DNA from: CBDDFQ01 sp965227035
GTDB taxonomy: Bacteria > Pseudomonadota > Gammaproteobacteria > Burkholderiales > Burkholderiaceae_C
Direction of reading: 5' to 3'
Assembly (NCBI GenBank): GCA_965227035.1
Contig: OZ245724.1
Location: 3,658,001-3,722,000 of the forward strand
DNA: 64,000 nt
Position numbers and translations under genes: made by a program. Under the pieces are notes generated by a model. It had not been told where the DNA came from, searched no databases, and saw only the letters and a program-made list of their open reading frames with translations. Shown here in pieces: positions 36,872 to 44,627 of the stretch (position 1 is the first letter of the stretch; each line of letters begins with the position of its first letter).

Positions 36872-37792
36872 TCAGCGTGTGGAAGACAGCTCGCCCGGGC
36901 TGCCGGTGGCGACGCTTCCCGGCTTGCAGGTGAAGAACAGAATGACCAGCGTCAAGGCGTAGGGCACCGTGTTGAACAGGTGATAGCCCCATCCGATGCC
37001 GATGCTTTGAAGCGCAGGCCCGATGGCACCCGCCCCGCCGAATAACGCTGCCGCGCCTATGCATCGAAGCGGACTCCAGCGCGCAAAAATCACCAGCGCG
37101 ACGGCTATCAGACCTTGTCCGCTCGAGATGCCTTCGTTCCAGCTGCCCGGATAGAACAGCGTGAGCGACGCGCCGCCGAGTCCTGCAATCGCGCCGCCTG
37201 CGGCCGTTGCTGCGATACGAATTCCGGACACCGAGTAACCGAGCGCGCGCGTGGCGTTAGCAGAATCGCCGGCCATGCGCACCAGCAAGCCCGCGCGAGT
37301 GCGCGCGAAGCCCCACCACAGAAAGAACGCGAGCGCGATGCCGATGGGAAGCAACGCATTCACGTCGAGTGCCGCTTTGACGGATGAGTTGTCGCTCCAC
37401 CAGCCCAGGGGAATCGCAGGAATCTGCGGTGCTTGCGGCTGAATCAGTGGTTTGCCGAGATAGAACGCGAGGCCGGTGCCGAGGAGCATGAGTGCGATAC
37501 CGGTGGCGACATCGTTGACCCGATTCAGCGAACACAACACGCCATGCAGCGCAGCCAGCAAAGCGCCGGCAGCGGCGCCGATGAGAATCCCCAGCCACAC
37601 CGAATCGGTGAGATACGCGCCGCCGAACGACGCCATTGCAGACAGGACGAGCACGCCTTCGAGTCCGAGGTTGATTCGCCCCGATTTTTCGGTGAGGCAT
37701 TCGCCCAGGCTCACGAACAGAAACGGCACGCCGACGCGTAACGCGCCTCCGACGATGCCTGCGACCAGCGCGATCCATTGATCGGTTGTCAT
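36872..37792 (-). CDS. ABC transporter permease (nucleoside/BMP type, YufQ-like)
   Basis: 306-aa inner-membrane permease of the branched-chain/ribose superfamily with about nine helices. It has GALRVGVPFLFVSLGECLTEKSGRINLGLEGVLVL near the N-terminus and the EAA-like loop around SGIRIAATAAGGAIAGLGGASLTLF. It is the second permease of the pair: its start overlaps the stop of the first permease gene by 4 bp (translational coupling), and BiuH follows 27 bp later. Confidence 0.9.
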   Translation of the reverse strand: MTTDQWIALVAGIVGGALRVGVPFLFVSLGECLTEKSGRINLGLEGVLVLSAMASFGGAYLTDSVWLGILIGAAAGALLAALHGVLCSLNRVNDVATGIALMLLGTGLAFYLGKPLIQPQAPQIPAIPLGWWSDNSSVKAALDVNALLPIGIALAFFLWWGFARTRAGLLVRMAGDSANATRALGYSVSGIRIAATAAGGAIAGLGGASLTLFYPGSWNEGISSGQGLIAVALVIFARWSPLRCIGAAALFGGAGAIGPALQSIGIGWGYHLFNTVPYALTLVILFFTCKPGSVATGSPGELSSTR

Positions 37793-38844
37793 GAGGTGGC
37801 CTTTCCGATGCGTTTGGACAGCAGCGTTTTCCAGTCGACATCGCGGAGCGCTTCGCTCGCGAGGATCAGCACGAAGGCGATGCCTTGCAGCACCAGCACC
37901 GATGCGTCGGGCAGTCCGAGTCGGCGCTGCAGCAAGCTGCCTGCGGCGCCGAATCCACCGAACAAAATGGCGACCGGGACGATGGCGAGCGGGTTATGGC
38001 GCGCGATGAACGACACCAGAATTCCTGCGTATCCGTAGCCCGCGATCAGCGATGCATTCGCATTGGTGTGCACGGCGGCCACTTCCACCGCGCCGGCGAG
38101 TCCTGCGCCAGCGCCGCCCAGTCCGCAGGCCACGAGAATCAGCTTCGAGGCCGGAAGCCCGACCAGCTGCGCGGTACGCGGATTTCCGCCGACCACGCGA
38201 ATCGCGAATCCCGATGCAGTGAGCTTCAGCCACAAGCCCAATCCAAGACAGGCGAGCACACCCAGCACCAGACCCCAGTGAACATCGGATCCGGCAATGC
38301 CGCCTATGAGAATCCCCTCCGGCAAAGGGTGGGTCGATGGTTTGTTCAGGCTCGCCGGATCCCGCAGCGGGCCTTCGACGAAATGCTTGAACACGCCTAT
38401 CGCCACGTACGCCAGCAGCAGACTGCTGATGGTTTCGTTGATCCCGCGGTACTGACGCAGCCATCCGGCCAGCATGATCCACAAGCCGCCGGCAATGGCC
38501 CCTGCAATGCACACCAGGGCACTGCCCGCGATGTTGTTCGGAAGCGGCACTGCATACGGAAGCGCAGCGCAAGCCAGGCCACCCAAACCCAGAGCTCCTT
38601 CGCCGCCGATGATGACCAGGCCCGCGCGCGCAGGAATCGCGACGCACAGGGCGGTGAGCATCAACGGTGCGGCACGCTGCAGGGTGTTCTGCCAGGAGAA
38701 CCAGTCGCCGAACGCGCCCTTGAAGAGCAGCTTCCAGACTTCGACCGGATCGACACCGGCGACCGCGACGAACAGGCCGAACAGAAGCAGCGCCGCTGCG
38801 ATTGCCAGCGTGGGCAGGATGAATTCGCCGAGAGCGCTGCGCAT
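37789..38844 (-). CDS. ABC transporter permease (nucleoside/BMP type, YufP-like)
   Basis: 351-aa permease with about nine to ten helices. LRSALGEFILPTLAIAAALLLFGLFVAVAG-type N-terminus, PLMLTALCVAIPARAGLVIIGGEGALGLGG as the conserved first cytoplasmic region, and GFAIRVVGGNPRTAQLVGLPASKLILVACGLGGAGAGLAG as the ATPase-contact loop. It forms a heterodimer with the next gene's product. The leader before its ATG is occupied by a 17-bp tandem duplication. Confidence 0.9.
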   Translation of the reverse strand: MRSALGEFILPTLAIAAALLLFGLFVAVAGVDPVEVWKLLFKGAFGDWFSWQNTLQRAAPLMLTALCVAIPARAGLVIIGGEGALGLGGLACAALPYAVPLPNNIAGSALVCIAGAIAGGLWIMLAGWLRQYRGINETISSLLLAYVAIGVFKHFVEGPLRDPASLNKPSTHPLPEGILIGGIAGSDVHWGLVLGVLACLGLGLWLKLTASGFAIRVVGGNPRTAQLVGLPASKLILVACGLGGAGAGLAGAVEVAAVHTNANASLIAGYGYAGILVSFIARHNPLAIVPVAILFGGFGAAGSLLQRRLGLPDASVLVLQGIAFVLILASEALRDVDWKTLLSKRIGKATS

Positions 38845-38846
38845 GG

Positions 38847-38880
38847 GGATGCGTGCCTGTTATGGGTGCGTGCCTGTTAT
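38847..38880. repeat. 17-bp tandem duplication between the BMP and permease genes
   Basis: GGATGCGTGCCTGTTAT (38847-38863) and GGGTGCGTGCCTGTTAT (38864-38880) differ at one base; a partial third copy (CGATGCATGC) follows. It fills the space immediately upstream of the permease start on the minus strand, where the ribosome site should be. Confidence 0.85.
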
Positions 38881-38911
38881 CGATGCATGCTTTTTGTTCG
38901 AAGCCGCGCGA

Positions 38912-40033
38912 TCAGATGCTGCCGTTCACGCCTTCGACCAGATAGTTCATGCCTTCCAGCTTGAGGTCGGTCTGCTTGAGCGTGGTGCCGCCGGCGATGA
39001 CGGTTGCGCCTTTGTTGTCCTTGATCGGGCCTTTGAAAATGTCGAATGTGCCCGCGATCATTTGCGCCTTGATGCCGTCGGCCTGCTTCTTCGCAGAGTC
39101 GGTCACCATCGAGCCATAGGGCGACATTTTCACGTAGCCTTCTTTCAGACCGCCGCGCAGGAAGTTGGGATGCGGCTTGCCGGTTTGAGCGGCGTCGATG
39201 ATGGTCTTGTATGCCGTGAGCCAGTTCCATTCGGCGCCTGTGAGATACGCATTGGGCGCGAGCTTGGCCTGGCTGGCGTGGTAGCCGCAAACCATCTTGC
39301 CGCGCTTGGCGGCCGTTTCGACGACAACCTTGGGGCCGTCCACGTGCATCGTGAACACGTCGCAGCCCTGATCGGCCAGGCTGTTGGTGGCTTCAGCTTC
39401 TTTCACCGCCATCGACCAGTCGCCGGTGAAGATCACGCTGCAGGTAATGCCGGGTTTGACCGAGCGCGCGCCCATCGTGAATGCGTTGATGTTGCGAAGC
39501 ACTTGCGGGATCGGCTTGGCAGCGACGAAGGCGATCTTGTTGCTCTTGGTCATGTGCGCCGCGATCACGCCGTTCAGGAACTGGCATTCGTCGATGTAGC
39601 CGAAGAAGCTGCCCACGTTCTTGGGGTGTTTGCCTTCGGTCCACAGCCCGCCGCAATGCGAGAAGCGCACGTCCGGATTCTTGGGCGCGAGCGCGAGGAT
39701 ATGGGGATCGAAATATCCGAACGAGGTGGGGAACAGCAGCTTCGCGCCGTCCTGCGCAATCATGCCGCTCATCGTCTTTTGCACGGCGGCGGTTTCGGGC
39801 ACGTTCTCCTCCTCGACCACCTTGATGCCAGGCATCTTCTTGATCTCGGCGGCGGTCATCGCGTGCGACTGGTTGTAGCCGTAATCGTCGCGTGGGCCGA
39901 CGTAGATGACGCCGATGGTCAGCGGTTTTGCCTGCGCGGAAGCTTCGGGACTCCATCCTGCCAACGCCCCGGGCGCGGCCAGCGCAGCAAGGGATTTCAG
40001 GGATTCGCGGCGGCTGAGTTTCTTCAGGTTCAT
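38912..40033 (-). CDS. BMP-family ABC substrate-binding protein with Tat-type signal
   Basis: 373-aa periplasmic binding protein of the basic membrane protein (BMP/Med/PnrA) family. The N-terminus KKLSRRESLKSLAALAAPGALAGW carries twin arginines in an SRRxxLK context, so Tat export is likely, with cleavage after SAQA near residue 35. The mature start PLTIGVIYVGPRDDYGYNQSH is typical of BMP proteins that bind nucleosides or related nucleobase-like ligands. The frame is open to TTG 40150, but ATG 40033 begins the signal peptide. It is the first gene of the importer/amidohydrolase operon. The ligand is probably biuret or another small ureide, by context only. Confidence 0.9.
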   Translation of the reverse strand: MNLKKLSRRESLKSLAALAAPGALAGWSPEASAQAKPLTIGVIYVGPRDDYGYNQSHAMTAAEIKKMPGIKVVEEENVPETAAVQKTMSGMIAQDGAKLLFPTSFGYFDPHILALAPKNPDVRFSHCGGLWTEGKHPKNVGSFFGYIDECQFLNGVIAAHMTKSNKIAFVAAKPIPQVLRNINAFTMGARSVKPGITCSVIFTGDWSMAVKEAEATNSLADQGCDVFTMHVDGPKVVVETAAKRGKMVCGYHASQAKLAPNAYLTGAEWNWLTAYKTIIDAAQTGKPHPNFLRGGLKEGYVKMSPYGSMVTDSAKKQADGIKAQMIAGTFDIFKGPIKDNKGATVIAGGTTLKQTDLKLEGMNYLVEGVNGSI

Positions 40034-40067
40034 GTCACTTCTCCGGGTCGTTGGTTGATGATCCAAA

Positions 40068-40095
40068 AATCTTGTACGTTCTTGAATACAAGATT
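40068..40095. promoter_or_regulatory. GntR-like operator upstream of the BMP operon
   Basis: AATCTTGTA (40068-40076) and TACAAGATT (40087-40095) are perfect 9-bp arms with a 10-bp spacer. The right side contains CTTGAATACAAG, one base from the CTTGTATACAAG palindrome favoured by FadR-type GntR repressors. It lies 35-62 bp before the BMP ATG. A further TGTGCACA palindrome follows at 40097-40104. Confidence 0.55.
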
Positions 40096-40182
40096 GTGTG
40101 CACAAACCGTGCCTGAGAAAGCTGGACGAATTCGCGTGGAATCGCACCAAGCGAGGGCAACTATCGAGCCTGGAGAACGATG

Positions 40183-40212
40183 AGGGGCGGAGACCTCGCG
40201 ATCTCCGCCCCT
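40183..40212. terminator. Strong hairpin after the SDR gene
   Basis: AGGGGCGGAGA/TCTCCGCCCCT, a perfect 11-bp stem with an 8-nt loop, 28 bp past the SDR stop on the minus strand. A good U-run is missing on the minus strand; CTTTC follows on the plus strand. It probably insulates the SDR gene from the BMP operon. Confidence 0.6.
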
Positions 40213-40239
40213 CTTTCGGGAAACGCGCAGTGCTTCTGT

Positions 40240-40995
40240 TTAGAGGAACATGCCGCCCGATGCTTCCACGCGCTGGCCGTTGATCCAGCCCGAGTCGGAT
40301 AGCAGCGCGGCAACAGCATGCCCGATGTCGTCCGGCAAACCGACTCGACCCAGCGCGGTTTGCGAAGCGATGCCCGCATTCATCTGTGCGTTGTCGCGCA
40401 CCACGCCGCCCCCGAAATCGGTTTCGATCGCGCCGGGCGCAAGGATGTTCACCACGATCTTGCGAGCGCCCAACTCCTTCGCCTGATATTTCGTCAGCAC
40501 CTCCATCGCGCCTTTCATGGCGGCGTATGCCGCGTAGCCCGGCAGCGAGAAGCGAGTGAGGCCACTGGACACGTTCAAAATGCGGCCGCCATCGACGATC
40601 AGTGCGAGCAACGTTTGCGTGAGGAAGAACGGTCCCTTGAGCTGAACGTTCATCAGATCGTCGAACTGGGCTTCGGAGGTCTGCGCGAAGGGCACGTGGA
40701 TGCCCATCCCTGCGTTGTTGATCAGGTAGTCGAAATTAGTGCGCTGCCATTTGCTTTGCAGAACTTCTTTGATGGCGGCTGCAAACCCGGCAAAGGAAGA
40801 GCTGACGCCCACATCGAGCTGAATGGCCACGGCTTTGCGGCCCATCGATTCGATGTCTTCGACCACGGCGTCGGCTTCCGCCTTCGCGCTGCGATAGGTC
40901 AGGATGATGTCGACGCCATCGGCGGCCAGTTTTTCAGCCATGTTCTTGCCGAGGCCACGGCTGCCGCCAGTGATGATTGCGATCTTGTTGCTCAT
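40240..40995 (-). CDS. SDR-family NAD(P)-dependent oxidoreductase
   Basis: 251-aa classical short-chain dehydrogenase. Cofactor loop ITGGSRGLGKNMAEKL (TGxxxGxG) at residues 7-22, LINNAGMGIHVPF (NNAG), catalytic Ser in LNVSSGL, and Tyr/Lys in YAAYAAMKGAM near 155-165, all intact. Probably a 3-ketoacyl reductase-like enzyme or alcohol/sugar dehydrogenase; substrate unknown. Divergent from a LysR gene of the CrgA/DsdC-like type (138 bp between starts), which probably regulates it, a common SDR-LysR arrangement. Confidence 0.9.
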   Translation of the reverse strand: MSNKIAIITGGSRGLGKNMAEKLAADGVDIILTYRSAKAEADAVVEDIESMGRKAVAIQLDVGVSSSFAGFAAAIKEVLQSKWQRTNFDYLINNAGMGIHVPFAQTSEAQFDDLMNVQLKGPFFLTQTLLALIVDGGRILNVSSGLTRFSLPGYAAYAAMKGAMEVLTKYQAKELGARKIVVNILAPGAIETDFGGGVVRDNAQMNAGIASQTALGRVGLPDDIGHAVAALLSDSGWINGQRVEASGGMFL

Positions 40996-41094
40996 GAAGT
41001 TGTCCTTTGAGGTGTACGGGAGCTGATTCGGTTGAAAGTGAACTGAGTTTATTGAGCGGCGACAGGCAGATAAAGAGGGCGCACGCGGCTAGAC

Positions 41095-41113
41095 TGTTCG
41101 ACAGATGCGAACA
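41095..41113. promoter_or_regulatory. Inverted repeat in the SDR/LysR divergent promoter
   Basis: TGTTCG and CGAACA, perfect 6-bp arms with a 7-nt spacer, 20 bp before the LysR ATG. Consistent with a LysR operator controlling both divergent genes. Confidence 0.5.
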
Positions 41114-41133
41114 ATAAAAGCTAAGAATTCGTC

Positions 41134-42042
41134 ATGAATCAACTCGAAGCCATGCAGATCTACATGCGGGTGGCCGAACTCGCCAGCTTCACCGAGGCCG
41201 CAGACAACATGGGTCTGGCGAAGGCCAGCGTGTCCAGCGCGGTGCAAAAACTCGAAGCGCAACTCGCTACACGGCTTCTGCACAGAACCACCCGGCGGGT
41301 GCAGATGACCCAGGACGGACAAGCGTTCTATGAACGGTGCCGGGATGTGCTGGCCGACATGGAAGAGCTGCAGACCATGTTCCATGCCGGCAAATCGCAA
41401 CTCTCAGGCAGGCTACGCGTAGACATGCCGATTGCGGTTGCGCGAGACCTTGTCATCCCGCGTTTGCACGAGTTCATGGACGCACATCCCAATCTCGAAA
41501 TCGAGTTGAGCAGCACCGACCGTCGGGTCGACCTGGTTCGCGAAGGTTTCGATTGCGTGATACGCGTGGGCACCCTGAGCGATTCATCGTTGATAGCCCG
41601 GCATCTCGGCGACTACAAACTCATCAACTGCGCGAGCCCCGCGTACATAGAAAAATTCGGAACGCCGACAACGCTCGAAGATCTCGCGTCGCATCGGCTG
41701 ATTCACTACGTGGGCGTACTCGGTGCGAAATCGGCGGGCTTCGAATACATCGACAAATCGACCGGCAAGCAAAAGTTCATTGCAATGCAGGGCGCAATTT
41801 CGGTGAACAACTCCGATGCCTACATGAGCGCTTGTCTCGGGGGTCTGGGCATTATTCAGGTGCCGCTGTCGCTGGCTTCGAAACACAAACTGCGGGAGGG
41901 CGGAGTGGTCGAAGTCCTCAGCGAATTTCTGGCGCCGCCGATGCCTGTGTCCATCGTCTATCCCAACCGGCGGCATCTGCCGAAACGGGTTCAGGTGTTC
42001 ATGGCGTGGGTGGCAGACATACTGGAATTCGAAAATGCGTGA
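41134..42042 (+). CDS. LysR-family transcriptional regulator (AaeR/CrgA-like branch)
   Basis: 302-aa regulator. The helix-turn-helix at residues 3-60 has MQIYMRVAELASFTEAADNMGLAKASVSSAVQKLEAQL and the typical HRTTRRVQMTQDGQAFYERC. An effector domain follows from about 90 (GRLRVDMPIAVARDLVIPRL). It lies divergent to the SDR gene, its likely target, with an inverted repeat between them. Its 3' end is convergent with the isomerase gene, with a hairpin in the 20-bp gap. Confidence 0.92.
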   Translation: MNQLEAMQIYMRVAELASFTEAADNMGLAKASVSSAVQKLEAQLATRLLHRTTRRVQMTQDGQAFYERCRDVLADMEELQTMFHAGKSQLSGRLRVDMPIAVARDLVIPRLHEFMDAHPNLEIELSSTDRRVDLVREGFDCVIRVGTLSDSSLIARHLGDYKLINCASPAYIEKFGTPTTLEDLASHRLIHYVGVLGAKSAGFEYIDKSTGKQKFIAMQGAISVNNSDAYMSACLGGLGIIQVPLSLASKHKLREGGVVEVLSEFLAPPMPVSIVYPNRRHLPKRVQVFMAWVADILEFENA

Positions 42043-42060
42043 GGCTGTGAAACCACAGCC
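42043..42060. terminator. Hairpin between convergent LysR and isomerase genes
   Basis: GGCTGTG/CACAGCC, a perfect 7-bp stem with an AAAC loop filling the gap between the two stop codons. No U-run on either side, so termination is only possible. Confidence 0.45.
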
Positions 42061-42062
42061 GC

Positions 42063-42860
42063 TCACTTCAGCAGTGTCTTCATCCAGCTCAGGCCGGCAG
42101 TCGTAGCGCCCGGCACATTGCCCCGCGCAGGAAAATACTCAGCGCCGATCCAGCCTTCGTATGCGAGTTCATCGATGACGTCGAAAAGGTATGTGTAGTT
42201 CTGCTCGCCGGTGTCGGGCTCGTGTCTGTACGGAACGCTCGCCATCTGCATGTGACCGACCCGGCCCGTGGGCAGGTACTCCTTGAGCTTCATCGCGACA
42301 TCGCCCTCGACGATCTGGCAGTGATACAGATCCATCTGCACTTTGACGTTGTCGACGCCGCAGTCGATGACGATCGAATGCGCATCGTCCTGCCGGTTCA
42401 GAAAATAGCCGGGCATGTCTCGCGTGTTGATCGGCTCGATCAGCAGGTCGATGCCGTGCGGCGCTGCGCGAGATGCGGCCCATTGAAGGTTCTCGATGTA
42501 CGTCGCGCGCAGGCGAAGGCGATCGGTGCCCTGCGGCACGATGCCCGACATGATGTGAAGACGCGGGCACTTCATTGCCTGCGCGTATTCGAGCGCACGC
42601 AAAAACGTGTCGCGAAATTCTGTTTCGCGGGCTGGAAGGCAGGCTACACCGCGATCATCCGGATGACTCCGCGGTGTCGCGTTGAACAGCACCAGCTGCA
42701 GATCGTTGTCGCTCAAGACGCGCGCCATCTCACCTGGCGAGTAGTCGTACGGAAAGAAAAACTCCACAGCCTTGAAGCCGTCTTTGGCGGCTGCGGCGAA
42801 GCGCTCCATAAAAGGAAGCTCCCCGTACATCATCGAAATATTCGCGGCGAATTTCGGCAT
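42063..42860 (-). CDS. Hydroxypyruvate isomerase family TIM-barrel enzyme (Hyi/OtnI-like)
   Basis: 265-aa xylose-isomerase-like barrel. It begins MPKFAANISMMYGELPFMERF. LLIEPINTRDMPGYFL carries the first metal Glu, NVKVQMDLYHCQ the Asp/His site, VGHMQMASVPYRHEPDTGEQNY the next, and GAEYFPARG the last Glu. Family members isomerise hydroxypyruvate/tartronate semialdehyde, or 2-oxo-tetronate to 3-oxo-tetronate in four-carbon acid-sugar catabolism. It ends a five-gene leftward set with a dehydrogenase, a class II aldolase, a Bug protein and DUF3830. Confidence 0.9.
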   Translation of the reverse strand: MPKFAANISMMYGELPFMERFAAAAKDGFKAVEFFFPYDYSPGEMARVLSDNDLQLVLFNATPRSHPDDRGVACLPARETEFRDTFLRALEYAQAMKCPRLHIMSGIVPQGTDRLRLRATYIENLQWAASRAAPHGIDLLIEPINTRDMPGYFLNRQDDAHSIVIDCGVDNVKVQMDLYHCQIVEGDVAMKLKEYLPTGRVGHMQMASVPYRHEPDTGEQNYTYLFDVIDELAYEGWIGAEYFPARGNVPGATTAGLSWMKTLLK

Positions 42861-42866
42861 CGCGAA

Positions 42867-43814
42867 CTACCAGACAGGCGCGAGAACCTTGCCGGTATTG
42901 AAGTACGCGTTCAGGTTGTCGAGTACAGCCTGCTCCATGCCTTGACGAGTCTCACGCGTGAAGCCGGCCATGTGCGGGAGCGCGACCACGTTGTCCATCT
43001 CTAGCATCTCTTTCGGCACATGCGGCTCGTTCTCGAACACGTCCAGACCCGCGCCGCCGATCTTCGATTCCTGCAGCGCCTTCACGAGAGCCGCTTCGTC
43101 GATGACCGAACCACGTGCAATGTTCACCACGATGCCGCGCGGTCCAAGGGCTTCGAGCACTTCCGCCGACACGAGGTGATGCGTCGTCGGTCCACCCACG
43201 CACGCCACCATGAGGAAGTCGGCCCACTTTGCAAGCTCCACAAGATTCTTCTCGTGCGAGTCCTCGAATCCCTTCACCGGATTTCGCGAGTTGTAGCGGA
43301 CCTCCATGTCGAATCCGGCGGCGCGTTTCGCGATGACCTGACCGATACCGCCGAAGCCCAGAATGCCCATCTTCTTTCCGGCAACGCGGGTCATCAAAGG
43401 ACGGGTCTTGCCATTCGCCCAGTCGCCGCGACGTACCGAACGATCGCTCGCAGAAATGCCACGCGCGACATCTATCAACAATCCCATTGCCAGATCGGCG
43501 ACGCATCCGTTCAACACGTTCGGCGTGTTCGAGAGTTGCACGCCGCGTGCCTTGAGCGACTCGATATCGATCTTGTCGTAGCCCACGCCGAAGTTGCAGA
43601 CCGCCTTCAGATTCGGTAGCCCTGCAATCACATCCCCCGTGAGATCGTGGCGCACATGAATAGCCACTGCGTCGAATTCCGCGCCGCGATCGGCGAGAAA
43701 TTTCTTTCGTTCATCGGCTGTTGCCGGCAGAACCACCAAGTCGAATTGCTCCTTGAGTTGCGCATCCAGAGGAGGCGTCATCGGGGCAATCTGGAGAACT
43801 TTTCGTTTCGTCAT
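42867..43814 (-). CDS. D-2-hydroxyacid dehydrogenase (glyoxylate/hydroxypyruvate reductase-like)
   Basis: 315-aa NAD(P)-dependent dehydrogenase. NAD-binding GFGGIGQVIAKRAAGFDMEV lies around residue 150, and the catalytic residues are Arg in NIARGSVIDEAAL, Glu in FENEPHVP and His in ALPHMAGFT. The substrate-binding loop is CNFGVGYDKIDI. The frame is open to 43916; ATG 43814 (MTKRKVLQIAP) begins the fold. It is spaced 6 bp from the isomerase and 10 bp from the aldolase, a tight operon. Reduction of hydroxypyruvate or glyoxylate to glycerate or glycolate is the most likely reaction. Confidence 0.9.
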   Translation of the reverse strand: MTKRKVLQIAPMTPPLDAQLKEQFDLVVLPATADERKKFLADRGAEFDAVAIHVRHDLTGDVIAGLPNLKAVCNFGVGYDKIDIESLKARGVQLSNTPNVLNGCVADLAMGLLIDVARGISASDRSVRRGDWANGKTRPLMTRVAGKKMGILGFGGIGQVIAKRAAGFDMEVRYNSRNPVKGFEDSHEKNLVELAKWADFLMVACVGGPTTHHLVSAEVLEALGPRGIVVNIARGSVIDEAALVKALQESKIGGAGLDVFENEPHVPKEMLEMDNVVALPHMAGFTRETRQGMEQAVLDNLNAYFNTGKVLAPVW

Positions 43815-43824
43815 AAGGGTCAAA

Positions 43825-44604
43825 TCAATTCCGGTAGCTGTCGTCGATCTTGTCCAGTTTGCGAAGCAGCGCTGGCCACTCCCTCTGGCCATGCGGTGGA
43901 AATTTCCCGTTCGCATCCGGTGTCGGTGCGCGGCGCAACATCTTGAAGGTCTTGTCGATCATCGGTTGTGCCGGCAACAGCAATTTTGCACCGGACGACA
44001 TCGCGAGCAATTGAGTGATGCATGAGCGCTCTAGTCGCTGCATGTTCACGAATGCTTCTGCCACGGTCTCGCCAACCACCAGCAGGCCGTGATTGCGAAG
44101 AATCATCGCGTCGTTGTCGCCCATGTCGTCGATGAGCCGTTGACGCTCGTCGATCTCCACCGACACGCCTTCGTAGTCGTGATAGCCCACGCTCGCTGCG
44201 AACCGCATGGCAGTCTGGTTGATCGGAAGCAAACCGCATTCCATGGCCGACACCGCCATGCCCGCAGGCGTATGCGTGTGCAGTACGCAAGCGATGTCAT
44301 GACGCGCGCTGTGGATGGCGCTGTGAATCACAAAGCCCGGTCGGTTTACGCCGTACTCCGGGTTCGCATTCGAGATGATGTCGCCGTCCAAGTCGATCTT
44401 GATCAGGCTCGATGCGGTGATCTCGTCGTACATCATCCCGAAGGGGTTGATCAGGAAATGCATCTCGTCGCCGGGTATTCGCACCGATATGTGGTTCAGG
44501 ATCATGTCGCTCATGCCGTACAGATCGATCAGCCTGTAGCAGGCGGCAAGATCGATACGCAGCTGGCGTTCCACATCGGTCATGGTCTGGTCTTTCGTTG
44601 TCAT
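43825..44604 (-). CDS. Class II aldolase/adducin-family protein
   Basis: About 259-aa zinc-dependent aldolase/epimerase/decarboxylase fold. Metal ligands are visible in ACVLHTHTPAGMAVSA (HxH) and MILRNHGLLVVGET, and NHISVRIPGDEMHFLINP supplies the phosphate/carboxylate-binding N-terminal part. Start choice between ATG 44604 and 44583 is open; neither has a strong ribosome site. In tetronate pathways the matching enzyme (OtnC/LtnC-type) decarboxylates 3-oxo-tetronate 4-phosphate, but no OtnK kinase is nearby, so the substrate here may be different. Confidence 0.85.
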   Translation of the reverse strand: MTTKDQTMTDVERQLRIDLAACYRLIDLYGMSDMILNHISVRIPGDEMHFLINPFGMMYDEITASSLIKIDLDGDIISNANPEYGVNRPGFVIHSAIHSARHDIACVLHTHTPAGMAVSAMECGLLPINQTAMRFAASVGYHDYEGVSVEIDERQRLIDDMGDNDAMILRNHGLLVVGETVAEAFVNMQRLERSCITQLLAMSSGAKLLLPAQPMIDKTFKMLRRAPTPDANGKFPPHGQREWPALLRKLDKIDDSYRN

Positions 44605-44627
44605 GTGTTGCGGCGTTTCTATGCGTA

